Shown here: piece after piece, positions 35,415 to 43,262 of the stretch | Layout: every line of letters begins with the position of its first letter | How positions within the stretch are numbered: position 1 is the stretch's first letter | Assembly: GCA_016938695.1 (NCBI GenBank) | Contig: JAFGUC010000006.1 | Coordinates: forward strand, 186,001 to 250,000 | Length of the DNA stretch: 64,000 bases | Direction: 5' to 3' | Origin: Candidatus Woesearchaeota archaeon | GTDB lineage: Archaea > Nanobdellota > Nanobdellia > Woesearchaeales > JAFGUC01 | Translations under genes and position numbers: made by a program | Notes under the pieces: model-generated | Told to the model about the DNA's origin: nothing | Databases searched by the model: none | Seen by the model: only the letters and a program-made list of their open reading frames with translations

Positions 35415-37142
35415 ATGGAATCATTAAATTATCAAGAGTGGCAAGATATCATAGGGGGGATAGATGATCGTCTATTTGAAGAAATATGTTATAGACTTCT
35501 TACTAAATTAGGATATGAAGGTGTAAAACCACGTGGTGGAAGTTCTGATGGTGGTAGAGATCTTGAGGGAATTAAAATAAGATTAGAAGGGGATGGTAAA
35601 ACAAAATATATAGAAAATTATTGGTTTGAATGTAAATGCTATTCATCGACCATACCTTGGAAAGAAATATCTGATAAATTACACTCTGCAAGAGATGAAA
35701 AGGTAAACTCATTTATTATAATGTCAAATCGAGGTTTATCCCCTCAAGCTCAAGATAAAGTTAAGAAGTATAAAGAAAGTTCTCCAGTAAGAGTTATAGA
35801 GTGGAGCGGATTTCCTTTTTTAGATATTTTATTTCAACATAAAGATCTTTGTGATTGGTATTTTCCAGGCTATGAAATTCCCTCAACACCTCCAAGCGAA
35901 ACAAAAGAAAAACACATTATTAAAGCATCGATGAATATCGGACAAGTTTTTGGTATTGAATTAGAAGCTAACATTGATAAAAAAATAGAATTAAATGAAG
36001 AAAATATACGGAAAATTATTTCTGACGCATTAAGAAGCGTAAATTATTCCAAATTAGGAATTCCAGATAAGGAAAAGTCTCAATTATATTCAAGTATTGC
36101 AATGACTTTTCTACAATTTGGTCATTCTTCGGATGCATTGACTTTTATTGATCATGCTTTAAGATTAGAACAAAGTACTAATAATTTAATTAACAAAGGA
36201 ATAATTCTTGAAAACTTAGATTTAATTGAAGATTCAAATAAACTCTATGAAGAAATTTTATCTTTAGAACCAAATAATTCAATAGCACATAATAATTTAG
36301 GTCATAATTACCGAAGACAATATGAACTAAAGAGTGCGTTGGATCATTTCAGTAAAGCTATAGAACAAGATCCAAATTATCTTACAGCAATAAATAACAA
36401 AGCACAAACACTAAAAGACTTAAAGATGTTTGATGAATCTCTTGCATTTGTAGATGAGCAAATTGATGAAAAAAGTTCGTTTGTTTTGCAAAAAACAAAG
36501 ATAGATGTGCTTTTAGAGGCTTTAGACCTAAAGGAGGCATTTCGTCTGAATGACCAATTATTAAAACTATATCCTAATGATATTGATCTATTAAACTACA
36601 AAGGAGTTATTTACGAACATAATGCACAATATCAATATAAAGAAAAATATCTTGAACTTGCATATGATGCATTCGGCGCAACAAGACAGAAAAATCCTAG
36701 ATTTATTCTTGCTATTAGTAACCAAGTTGTTTGTCTAATGAATAAAGGAAATTATGAGTTTGCAGAAATTATTGTCAATGAGGGATTTTCTCAAAATAAT
36801 AATGATCCTTTTCTTTTACATAACAAATCAAAGATTGAATTGTTAAAAGGAAACTTTTCAGTAGCATTAAATTTTGTAGAACGAGCCATACAAAAAAAGT
36901 CCTTAGAAAAATTTTTGTTAACTAAATGTGATGTGCTTCTGAAATTAAGAAAATATTCTGAAGTCGAAAAACAGTGTGATCGTATTTTGAAGAATGACTC
37001 AAAAAATTCATCTGCCTTTTTACTCAAAGCAGAATCTTTAAGAAAAAGACATGAACCAACAAAGGCGAAGCTACTCGTGAAGAAAGCAAATAAATTCCGT
37101 AGAAGCCCAGTAAGTTTACTTGAAGCTTTTAGCTTTATTTGA
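35415..37142 (+). CDS. Mrr-type restriction endonuclease domain fused to TPR repeats
   Basis: 575 residues. The N-terminal 150 residues form a PD-(D/E)xK nuclease of the Mrr_cat type: RLFEEICYRLLTKLGYEGVK, then GGSSDGGRDLEG with Asp49, and WFECKCY with Glu72-x-Lys74, followed by the typical SARDEKVNSFIIMSNRGLS. All catalytic residues are present. From about residue 200 to the end there are TPR-like helical repeats (for example AHNNLGHNYRRQYELKSALD and ISNQVVCLMNKGNYEFAE). Mrr-family enzymes cleave modified or foreign DNA; TPRs often serve as sensor or docking modules in defence proteins. It is the last gene of the RHH-A-B-nuclease run, tightly spaced. Confidence 0.85.
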   Translation: MESLNYQEWQDIIGGIDDRLFEEICYRLLTKLGYEGVKPRGGSSDGGRDLEGIKIRLEGDGKTKYIENYWFECKCYSSTIPWKEISDKLHSARDEKVNSFIIMSNRGLSPQAQDKVKKYKESSPVRVIEWSGFPFLDILFQHKDLCDWYFPGYEIPSTPPSETKEKHIIKASMNIGQVFGIELEANIDKKIELNEENIRKIISDALRSVNYSKLGIPDKEKSQLYSSIAMTFLQFGHSSDALTFIDHALRLEQSTNNLINKGIILENLDLIEDSNKLYEEILSLEPNNSIAHNNLGHNYRRQYELKSALDHFSKAIEQDPNYLTAINNKAQTLKDLKMFDESLAFVDEQIDEKSSFVLQKTKIDVLLEALDLKEAFRLNDQLLKLYPNDIDLLNYKGVIYEHNAQYQYKEKYLELAYDAFGATRQKNPRFILAISNQVVCLMNKGNYEFAEIIVNEGFSQNNNDPFLLHNKSKIELLKGNFSVALNFVERAIQKKSLEKFLLTKCDVLLKLRKYSEVEKQCDRILKNDSKNSSAFLLKAESLRKRHEPTKAKLLVKKANKFRRSPVSLLEAFSFI

Positions 37143-37313
37143 ATTACTTCTTCTAAGAATATAATGATCTGAAGAAAAAACTGTTCTTCTGCCATGCCTC
37201 AAAGTATCATAATAATCTTTCAAAACTTCTTTATGCTCACTCAAAAGATCCTCATCTTGAATGATCAATAGAATTTTTTCCTTCAACTGTAAGTCTTCAG
37301 CTTCTTCCGTCAT
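37116..37313 (-). CDS. Possible small helical protein
   Basis: 65 residues reading MTEEAEDLQLKEKILLIIQD at the N-terminus, then EDLLSEHKEVLKDYYDTLRH. The amphipathic, charged composition looks genuine rather than a shadow frame. The C-terminal part is basic. It overlaps the 3' end of the nuclease gene by 27 nt in convergent orientation, and its promoter is not clear. Function unknown; possibly a regulator or small inhibitor of the island, which is speculation. Confidence 0.4.
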   Translation of the reverse strand: MTEEAEDLQLKEKILLIIQDEDLLSEHKEVLKDYYDTLRHGRRTVFSSDHYILRRSNSNKAKSFK

Positions 37314-37459
37314 ATTACCACTATTTGCGTTTAGTGTATTTATTTCAAATACCTGATTTCATGTGAAAATCAGTTTAAACAGAAGTAGAAGGTGTTTATT
37401 CGTGTAGTTAAACTCAATAAAAAAATTGGCTAAATATAGAACGGAGCAAAAACAAAATC

Positions 37460-38410
37460 CTACTTTTCAAATAACTTAGCATATCCACCTGATACTGCAC
37501 TCTCTAATCCTAAATGTTGTGGAGAAAAGCTGTGTGGTAACCATTCATTAGTGTCTGTTTTAAATATTTTCATTGTCCTATCTTCCCCTACGTTAACTAA
37601 ATATATTGGTAATGGTTGTCCTAATCGCCCATTTAATGATTGCATTGCTACAGCAAATTCTAAAGCATGCTGTCTATCTTTATACATAACATCAGGTATT
37701 CTTCCAGTACTGGCAATTATTATTTCACTTACATCTTTTCTACTTGGATCGTCACTTCCGTCCCGAAAATTACCAATAGCCGCAGAAATTGGCAAATCTG
37801 GATGATAAGCTACCTCTCCTCTAAAACTACCTCTGAAAAAAGTACCGTTCTTACATACAATAACTGCTCCATAGACTGGAGGGCTAGATTTTGCTGAATA
37901 GATGTTATAAGCATTTCTTTCAGCAATAACTGCTTGTTCTATTGCATGCAATCTTGATTTTTCTACTCTTTTGACTTCTTGAAAATCAGCTTTGAAATAT
38001 GCTTGACCAGGAACAACTACTGCTGTCCCTCCTTCTTTTGGAGCATTAATTATTACTAATTTATTGAGATTAGTATATTGTCTTATAGCATCTCTACAAT
38101 TACCACAAGGACTTGCAATTTTACCTTCACTTAGACATGTAAAAGCTATGACTTCAATAGGATCTTCTCTTCCAAACTGTTCCAATGCAGCAGCAATAAC
38201 TGCTTCTTCACCATGGGTTATTGCCATCTCATGATTAGAACCTAGTACTCTATTACCTGCTCTTGTGACACCACCCGTATTTACATGGTATTCTGATTGA
38301 TCAGGCGTAGCCTGAGATGTTAAAGCTACTTCTAATGCAGATACCCATCTTGGATCAACAGATTCTATTAATTGTCTATCCAAACCATTGATAAAATTCC
38401 ATTTTGGCAT
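37460..38410 (-). CDS. Cytidine deaminase, two-domain type
   Basis: 316 residues, the length of two-domain (E. coli-type) cytidine deaminases. The N-terminal domain has the zinc site: HGEE with His66 and catalytic Glu68, and SPCGNC with Cys102 and Cys105. The second domain (about 155-300) repeats the fold with LPISAAIGNFRDGS but lacks zinc ligands, and ends in WLPHSFSPQHLGL, resembling the family's LLPxxF end. The enzyme converts cytidine or deoxycytidine to uridine or deoxyuridine. It lies between the nuclease island and a deoxyribonucleotidase-like gene, so salvage is the simplest role. Codon choice looks somewhat less AT-biased than its neighbours, hinting at transfer. Confidence 0.83.
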   Translation of the reverse strand: MPKWNFINGLDRQLIESVDPRWVSALEVALTSQATPDQSEYHVNTGGVTRAGNRVLGSNHEMAITHGEEAVIAAALEQFGREDPIEVIAFTCLSEGKIASPCGNCRDAIRQYTNLNKLVIINAPKEGGTAVVVPGQAYFKADFQEVKRVEKSRLHAIEQAVIAERNAYNIYSAKSSPPVYGAVIVCKNGTFFRGSFRGEVAYHPDLPISAAIGNFRDGSDDPSRKDVSEIIIASTGRIPDVMYKDRQHALEFAVAMQSLNGRLGQPLPIYLVNVGEDRTMKIFKTDTNEWLPHSFSPQHLGLESAVSGGYAKLFEK

Positions 38411-38647
38411 TTTTATTATTTCCTACCGTTACTATTTTTTTGGTTTATTGTATATATAAATTTAATGTTCTGCCACCTTTTAATTCTTCTAACTGACGGT
38501 GTTTCATACTTGATACACTGATTTTTACTTTGAATTTTTCCTCTGTTTCGCTACAAAACATTACACTTAAATTCAATAAAATGTATTGCCTATACATATC
38601 TTTTAACTTAAGCAATTTTTTTATATACGTGATAAATTCCTAATAAT
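38411..38647. promoter_or_regulatory. Divergent intergenic region between deaminase and nucleotidase
   Basis: 237 bp without a credible gene. A minus-strand TATA-like element (TTTATATATAC, plus-strand about 38450-38460) sits about 40 nt upstream of the deaminase. On the other side TTTTTTATATACG (about 38617-38630) precedes the nucleotidase ATG by about 25 nt. Confidence 0.45.
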
Positions 38648-39220
38648 ATGAAGATTGGAATTGATTTAGATGAAGTCCTTGCAGATTTTTTATCTACATT
38701 AATTGAATATCATAATATAAATTATGGTACTTCTTTAATTAGAGAACAATTCAAATCTTATAGATTTTGGGAAACTTGGGGAGGAACAAGAGAAGATGCA
38801 ATTCAAAAAGTATATGATTTCTACCAAACTCCTTATTTTAAAAATATAAAACCAGTTCTAGATTCTCAAAAAGCAGTCGATATTTTAAAGTTAAATAATG
38901 ATTTAGTTGTTGTAACTTCTAGACAAAATGATATTGCTGAAGCAACAAGAGAATGGATTGCTCAACATTTTCCAAATACGTTTTCTGAAGTTTATTTTGC
39001 AAATCATTATTCACAAAATGGAAGTTCAACAACAAAGAAACAAATATGTGATTCATTAGGAGTTGATGTTTTAATTGAAGATTCGCTAGAATACTCTTTA
39101 GAATGCCTTAATATAAACAGAAAAATTATGCTTCTTAATTGTCCGTGGAATATAAGTTCTGAATTGCCTAAAGAAATTTATCGTGTTAATTCCTGGAAGA
39201 ATATTATTAACTCTATTTGA
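38648..39220 (+). CDS. HAD-family 5'(3')-deoxyribonucleotidase-like protein
   Basis: 190 residues. N-terminal GIDLDEVLADFL carries the HAD motif I with Asp6 and Asp8; VVTSR is motif II, and VLIEDS fits motif IV. The cap-like helical region RFWETWGGTREDAIQKVYDF lies between, as in the NT5C/5'(3')-deoxyribonucleotidase family. Such enzymes dephosphorylate nucleoside 5'- or 3'-monophosphates. Substrate is inferred from resemblance only. It is divergent from the cytidine deaminase gene, and the two may share a nucleotide-salvage or nucleotide-depletion role. A TATA element about 25 nt upstream implies a leaderless mRNA. Confidence 0.75.
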   Translation: MKIGIDLDEVLADFLSTLIEYHNINYGTSLIREQFKSYRFWETWGGTREDAIQKVYDFYQTPYFKNIKPVLDSQKAVDILKLNNDLVVVTSRQNDIAEATREWIAQHFPNTFSEVYFANHYSQNGSSTTKKQICDSLGVDVLIEDSLEYSLECLNINRKIMLLNCPWNISSELPKEIYRVNSWKNIINSI

Positions 39221-39380
39221 TGGTGACACATTTTACTTCTTCGCTCTTTTTAGTCTCTTGGATGCATTGCATTCTTTTTAGCTATTATAATTTTTGAAAA
39301 TTTGCTTACGGCAAAACTTATCTAAATCGCGATGTCATATATATCAAGAAAAAGTATAAATTAAAAAAATTAGAAGAAAT

Positions 39381-39872
39381 TTATTCTTCTTTTTGTTCTT
39401 CAGATTCAGAAACTTCTTCTGCAACAACAGGTTCTTCTTTAGGAGCAGCAGCTTTTTTAGTAGTTTTCTTTGGTTTTTCTTCAGTTACTTCTTTAGCTAC
39501 TTTTTCGGAAAGATCTTCAGCTTTTTTCTTTGCAGTTTTAGTCAATTTTTCTTTGATTTCTTCTGCTTTGTTTGCTGGTTTTTCTTTTTTATCCTGTTTT
39601 TTGTTTTTAATTTCTTTACCTTCTAGTTGAACAAAAACAGTTCCTTCATCATCCTTAAGAACGTCAACTTTAACGTGGTGTGGTGGATTTTTAATACCGT
39701 TTTTCCAAATTAGTTCGTTAAGTTCTTCAGATATGATGATGTTCTCGCTCTTCATGTGTCTAGTCATAAATTGCTTTAGTGCAGTAACTGCTTTTTTAGC
39801 ACGTTTATATCTAGGAGCTTTTAGGAACTCTCTTCTTAAAGGAACGTTGTATGATCTTTTTATTTCTGCCAT
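39381..39872 (-). CDS. rpl31e: 50S ribosomal protein L31e with long charged tail
   Basis: 163 residues from the ATG at 39872, 5 nt after AGGTGA; an earlier in-frame ATG at 39881 directly touches that site. The eL31 core is the first 80-85 residues: IKRSYNVPLRREFLKAPRYK, KKAVTALKQFMTRHMKS and the WKNGIKNPPHHVKVDV block. The rest is a low-complexity Lys/Glu/Ala tail of about 75 residues, roughly doubling the usual archaeal length. Third gene of S19e-L39e-L31e. The ribosome binding site overlaps the stop codon of rpl39e. Confidence 0.93.
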   Translation of the reverse strand: MAEIKRSYNVPLRREFLKAPRYKRAKKAVTALKQFMTRHMKSENIIISEELNELIWKNGIKNPPHHVKVDVLKDDEGTVFVQLEGKEIKNKKQDKKEKPANKAEEIKEKLTKTAKKKAEDLSEKVAKEVTEEKPKKTTKKAAAPKEEPVVAEEVSESEEQKEE

Positions 39873-39881
39873 TTCATTCAC

Positions 39882-40055
39882 CTAAGCTTTAGTTTTAGTT
39901 CTTCTCCAGTTTCTTTTGACAGCTGTCAATCTACCTGGATGGATTTTTTTTCCTGTACCGAACTTTTTAGGAATTGTCCAAAATGGTGCCCATTTAGTTT
40001 GCCTACCTAATTTGATTAGTCTAAGCTTTCTTGATATGTGCTTATTTGTTGCCAT
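39882..40055 (-). CDS. rpl39e: 50S ribosomal protein L39e
   Basis: 57 residues, a very basic small protein of the exit-tunnel region. The N-terminus MATNKHISRKLRLIKLGRQT, the middle WAPFWTIPKKFG and the end RNWRRTKTKA match the eL39 pattern (NK..xKKLRL, PxW, HWRRTKLK). The ATG lies 14 nt inside the S19e gene and follows GGAGG; the stop TAG is part of the L31e ribosome binding site. It is slightly longer than the usual 51 residues, due to an insert before the final RNWRRTK. Confidence 0.93.
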   Translation of the reverse strand: MATNKHISRKLRLIKLGRQTKWAPFWTIPKKFGTGKKIHPGRLTAVKRNWRRTKTKA

Positions 40056-40581
40056 CTTGGCTAGCCTCCTTTTGCTTCTTAGCCTTTGGTTTTTTGGTTT
40101 CCTTTGGCTGTTCTTCTTCTACTTTAGCTATAGGTTCTTCAGGCTTTTCTTCTTTTGATTCTTTTTTGACTGCAATAACTGCTTTGTCTAGAATGGAAAC
40201 TCCTTTAGGACTTGCAACTCTTCCTTTATGAACGCCTTTTTCAGCTTTTTCAATAAGGCCTGATGTTTCAAGTTGTTGAAGAATAACTCTTATAATTTTA
40301 CCTGAAGCTTTTCTAAAGTGGCTACCTGCGTGGCCTAATCTTTTTCTACTTCCGTATTTAATTCTAAGTTTTGATACTCCTATTGGACCATCAATAGCTA
40401 CTTTTCTTAATACTGATGCCGCTCTGAAATACCACCAATCTGCATTTAAAGGCGCTCTCTCCTTATTTGAACCAGTTTTAACAAAAACTGCCCATTCCGG
40501 TTTCTGCATGGTTGGTATTTCCTTCAAAGTGTCTTTTACTTTGCTTATTACTTTCGAAGGGTTTGTGTCGTATAATAACAT
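40042..40581 (-). CDS. rps19e: 30S ribosomal protein S19e with charged C-terminal tail
   Basis: 179 residues. The eS19 fold is clear: KPEWAVFVKTGSNKERAP, DWWYFRAASVLRKVAIDGPI, GVSKLRIKYGSRKRLGHAGS and the C-terminal winged-helix part ending in GKIIRVILQQLETSGLIEKA. After about residue 135 a Lys/Glu/Pro-rich tail of about 45 residues is added. First gene of the S19e-L39e-L31e operon; a minus-strand TATA (TTTATAAA, 40679-40686) lies about 100 nt upstream. Confidence 0.94.
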   Translation of the reverse strand: MLLYDTNPSKVISKVKDTLKEIPTMQKPEWAVFVKTGSNKERAPLNADWWYFRAASVLRKVAIDGPIGVSKLRIKYGSRKRLGHAGSHFRKASGKIIRVILQQLETSGLIEKAEKGVHKGRVASPKGVSILDKAVIAVKKESKEEKPEEPIAKVEEEQPKETKKPKAKKQKEASQDGNK

Positions 40582-40678
40582 TTTTTACCTCATTTAAAAT
40601 TTCTCTGAAAGGCCATAGAGCACTAAAAGTACTGCTATTCTTTCAAATCGAAACCTAATGTCAAAGAAAAATGGCCTC

Positions 40679-40686
40679 TTTATAAA
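40679..40686 (-). promoter_or_regulatory. TATA box for the S19e-L39e-L31e operon
   Basis: TTTATAAA read on the minus strand, followed by GAGGCC. Predicted start is near 40655, leaving a leader of about 75 nt before rps19e with a GAGGTAA-type ribosome binding site. Confidence 0.5.
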
Positions 40687-40770
40687 TCTTTTGGTATTTT
40701 TTGTTTGATTTATGCTCGGAGAATTGGCTTTTTAGTAACTTTTTTATTCTTGCTTCTTTTTTATTAAATT

Positions 40771-42297
40771 ATGCAAATTTTATTGATCGAATCTGTTGTT
40801 TTGTTTTTATTGATTTTTGTCGGTGTTTTGTACTATTTTTTGAAATATCGTGATTTTAAATTAGATTATGTTGCTGTTTGTTTAGGTTTTTTATTTCTGG
40901 CTATCTTGATTTTTAATATCTTTTCAGTTAGAATGATATTTTCTGAAGCTCCGATGTATTATAATTCCGATTTTATTGCAATTTCTAATGGTGTTGATAC
41001 TTCCATTTCTGGTACACATTTAGGTGGTGCTTATTATTTGTTTGTCGTTTTATATGGTTTATTTGGAATTGAGAATTTTTTTCAATCTGTGATGCTGATT
41101 AAGATTGTAGTTATTTTATCGTTGATTTTTATGTTTGTACTGTTGAATTATATTTTCAAGTTTTTCATGGATAAAAAATACAAAAAATTTTCTTCAGCTT
41201 TTTCAGTTATTTTGTTATCTTTAAGTCCTAGTTTTTTCATGATTTCCGATTTTAAGTTTTATTATATCTTTAGTTTTGTTTTTTTGTTATTAAGTTTCTT
41301 TTTTTTAATAGAATCTTGGAATAGTTCAAATCATAGACACAAATTTTCTTTGATTCTTTTTTTCATATCTTTACTTTTTGCAATTCAATCTCGTCCTGAA
41401 TTAGCAGTTTTTTCAATTTATTTCTTATTGCTTGATTATTTTAGAAGTAAGAAGATTAATCCATTTTTGATTATGGTTTCAGGAATTTCTATTTTGATAT
41501 TCTCTTTTTTTATGAAGTTTTATGGAGTTAACTTAATTTTTAGAGAGTCACTTATTGCTATTCTTGTTAAGAACTTGATTATGTCAAGGTTTGTTATTTG
41601 TTTATTTATCTTGATTTTTTTGTTTGGTTTTTTGTTTAAGAAATTAAATTTGTATTATTTAAAATCATCGTTGTTATTTTTATTGTTGTTTTTTGCAATT
41701 AGTTTTTCAAGCGTTAAATATGATAAATTTCTGTTTTCGTTTTATAGTTTAGTTGTTTTTTTTATTGGAATAATTTCTATTTTAAATTGCTTTGTGAACA
41801 AGAATTATCTGGTTAAGTCTTTACTAATAATTGTTACATTGTTTTTTATGGTAATGTTTGTTGTTAATTTTAATCACATTAAATCACGAGCAGAATCATC
41901 TTATCAAAATTATGAGTTTATTGAACAAAATATATCTGAAGTCTATGCATTATATTTGTATCCTTATTACAAATTTATGTTGTCATCTCATATTAAACTA
42001 GATTATTGGATTATTCCTTTGTTAGAGAATAAAAGTAGTTTTGTGTATGCTTTTTATTCTGGAAGTGGAGATTGTTCAAATGAGTATGTTGAATTAGATT
42101 TTGAAAGAATGTTGAGTTCATTAAATGGTGTTGATCTTCAATCATTTTTGATTGCTAGAAAATATCCAACAAATCTATTGAATGCAAGTCTAGATTTTTT
42201 TGAAAATGGTTTTACTTTCTTAGAGCATTTTAATTCAGAATCTTTATTTAGTTCTAGAGGATTTAATGTTTGTAATATCACAATATATAACTCTTGA
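40771..42297 (+). CDS. Polytopic membrane protein, glycosyltransferase-like topology
   Basis: 508 residues with about 11 hydrophobic helices and two larger loops. One loop after the second helix reads SEAPMYYNSDFIAISNGVDT, with the acidic residues expected in the first extracytoplasmic loop of GT-C (PMT-like) glycosyltransferases. The C-terminal 130 residues form a soluble extracytoplasmic domain, also typical of that group. No diagnostic motif was identified, so the call is topology-based. With the surface proteins in the window, a role in protein or lipid glycosylation would fit. The next two genes run in the same direction, each with its own TATA box. Confidence 0.6.
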   Translation: MQILLIESVVLFLLIFVGVLYYFLKYRDFKLDYVAVCLGFLFLAILIFNIFSVRMIFSEAPMYYNSDFIAISNGVDTSISGTHLGGAYYLFVVLYGLFGIENFFQSVMLIKIVVILSLIFMFVLLNYIFKFFMDKKYKKFSSAFSVILLSLSPSFFMISDFKFYYIFSFVFLLLSFFFLIESWNSSNHRHKFSLILFFISLLFAIQSRPELAVFSIYFLLLDYFRSKKINPFLIMVSGISILIFSFFMKFYGVNLIFRESLIAILVKNLIMSRFVICLFILIFLFGFLFKKLNLYYLKSSLLFLLLFFAISFSSVKYDKFLFSFYSLVVFFIGIISILNCFVNKNYLVKSLLIIVTLFFMVMFVVNFNHIKSRAESSYQNYEFIEQNISEVYALYLYPYYKFMLSSHIKLDYWIIPLLENKSSFVYAFYSGSGDCSNEYVELDFERMLSSLNGVDLQSFLIARKYPTNLLNASLDFFENGFTFLEHFNSESLFSSRGFNVCNITIYNS

Positions 42298-42340
42298 GTT
42301 ATAACATTATTTTATATATACTTTTTAATTATTTTACTTG

Positions 42341-42943
42341 ATGGGAAAAGGCTTTTTATTTGTTACTGGCTTGATTTTAGGTATTTTGATGGTTTTAGGT
42401 GGATGCTTTTTCTTCTACACACACTATTATATTTTGTTGTGTGGTGATAATGTTTACAATTTTGATGATTCTGAATTTGTTGATGACTCTGGCTCAACTT
42501 ATTTTGCAGTTAGAATTGTTACTGATTTGTTGTATGATCGTGATAATTTATCTGCAGAGGTTTTGCAGCCATATAGTTTTGTTAAGATTGTTCCAAATAT
42601 GTTAAAATCTGTAACTAAAAAAGATGATTCATATGATTACTATTATTTTACGACTGTAACTGATTCACAACTATTGGTTCATTTTAATATTGAAGATAGT
42701 TCAATTCATTTTGAAGGTGAAGTTCCTATTTCTGCAACTCTTTCAATGTCTCCTATTTCTGTTGTTGTTCAAGAAGACAGACAAGATGTTGTACATAAAA
42801 TAACAGAATTTTTGCTTGTTGTAAAGGATAAGGGCGTAATTGAAAAGATATATGGGCCAAGATATAGAGAAATTGTTGCGAATGATTTTAGGACTTTTGT
42901 TAGTGACTTGGAAAACAAGTACAGTAAAATTTCAACAGAGTAA
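42341..42943 (+). CDS. Single-pass membrane protein with extracytoplasmic domain
   Basis: 200 residues from ATG 42341, about 25 nt after TTTATATATA (42311-42320), so nearly leaderless. One N-terminal helix (FLFVTGLILGILMVLGGCFF) containing a Cys, then a soluble domain rich in beta-strands (STYFAVRIVTDLL, YDYYYFTTVTDSQLLVHF) and a helical end. Not recognised. The GGC after the helix is not a convincing lipobox. Likely faces outside the cell. Confidence 0.65.
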   Translation: MGKGFLFVTGLILGILMVLGGCFFFYTHYYILLCGDNVYNFDDSEFVDDSGSTYFAVRIVTDLLYDRDNLSAEVLQPYSFVKIVPNMLKSVTKKDDSYDYYYFTTVTDSQLLVHFNIEDSSIHFEGEVPISATLSMSPISVVVQEDRQDVVHKITEFLLVVKDKGVIEKIYGPRYREIVANDFRTFVSDLENKYSKISTE

Positions 42944-42978
42944 GAACATTAATATATTTGTTTATCTTTATTCTACTT

Positions 42979-43227
42979 ATGAGCGTTGATTCGATTGTTT
43001 TGAGTATGTCTGCAAGAGGTATTGATGCAACTTATGCATCTTTTTTCAAGAAGGTTGAGCTTGAGAAAAGGATTAAGAGATTTGAAAAAGTTGAAGATGT
43101 TGTAAAGCCGGTTAGTTTTCCAGCAACCGTTATATTAGATATTAGGCAAGAAGAATTTAAAGAAGATGCTGTTCGTTCTTATCGAGTTTATTCATACAAT
43201 AAAGATGGTTCTATGAATTATTTTTAG
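42979..43227 (+). CDS. Small uncharacterised protein
   Basis: 82 residues from ATG 42979, about 27 nt after the TATA-like TTAATATATT (about 42948-42957), so likely leaderless; the frame extends upstream to a TTG that would overlap the promoter. The N-terminal half is a charged helix (KKVELEKRIKRFEKVEDVVK), the C-terminal half is beta-like (ATVILDIRQEEF, VRSYRVYSYNKDGS). Not recognised. Confidence 0.6.
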   Translation: MSVDSIVLSMSARGIDATYASFFKKVELEKRIKRFEKVEDVVKPVSFPATVILDIRQEEFKEDAVRSYRVYSYNKDGSMNYF

Positions 43228-43262
43228 GAATTCTTATAAAGTTTAGATATTGATTTATTTGT

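Noticed and set aside
36791-37195. 134-residue minus-strand frame within the nuclease-TPR gene
   Set aside because: Phe/Ser/Leu-rich shadow of the TPR coding sequence; no start signals.
39393-40231. Plus-strand frames opposite L31e and S19e
   Set aside because: Phe/Ser low complexity, the antisense of Lys/Glu-rich ribosomal tails.
40607-40676. GGCCAT/ATGGCC inverted repeat as an RNA stem in the S19e leader
   Set aside because: One arm lies between the TATA box and the predicted transcription start, so it would not be in the mRNA.
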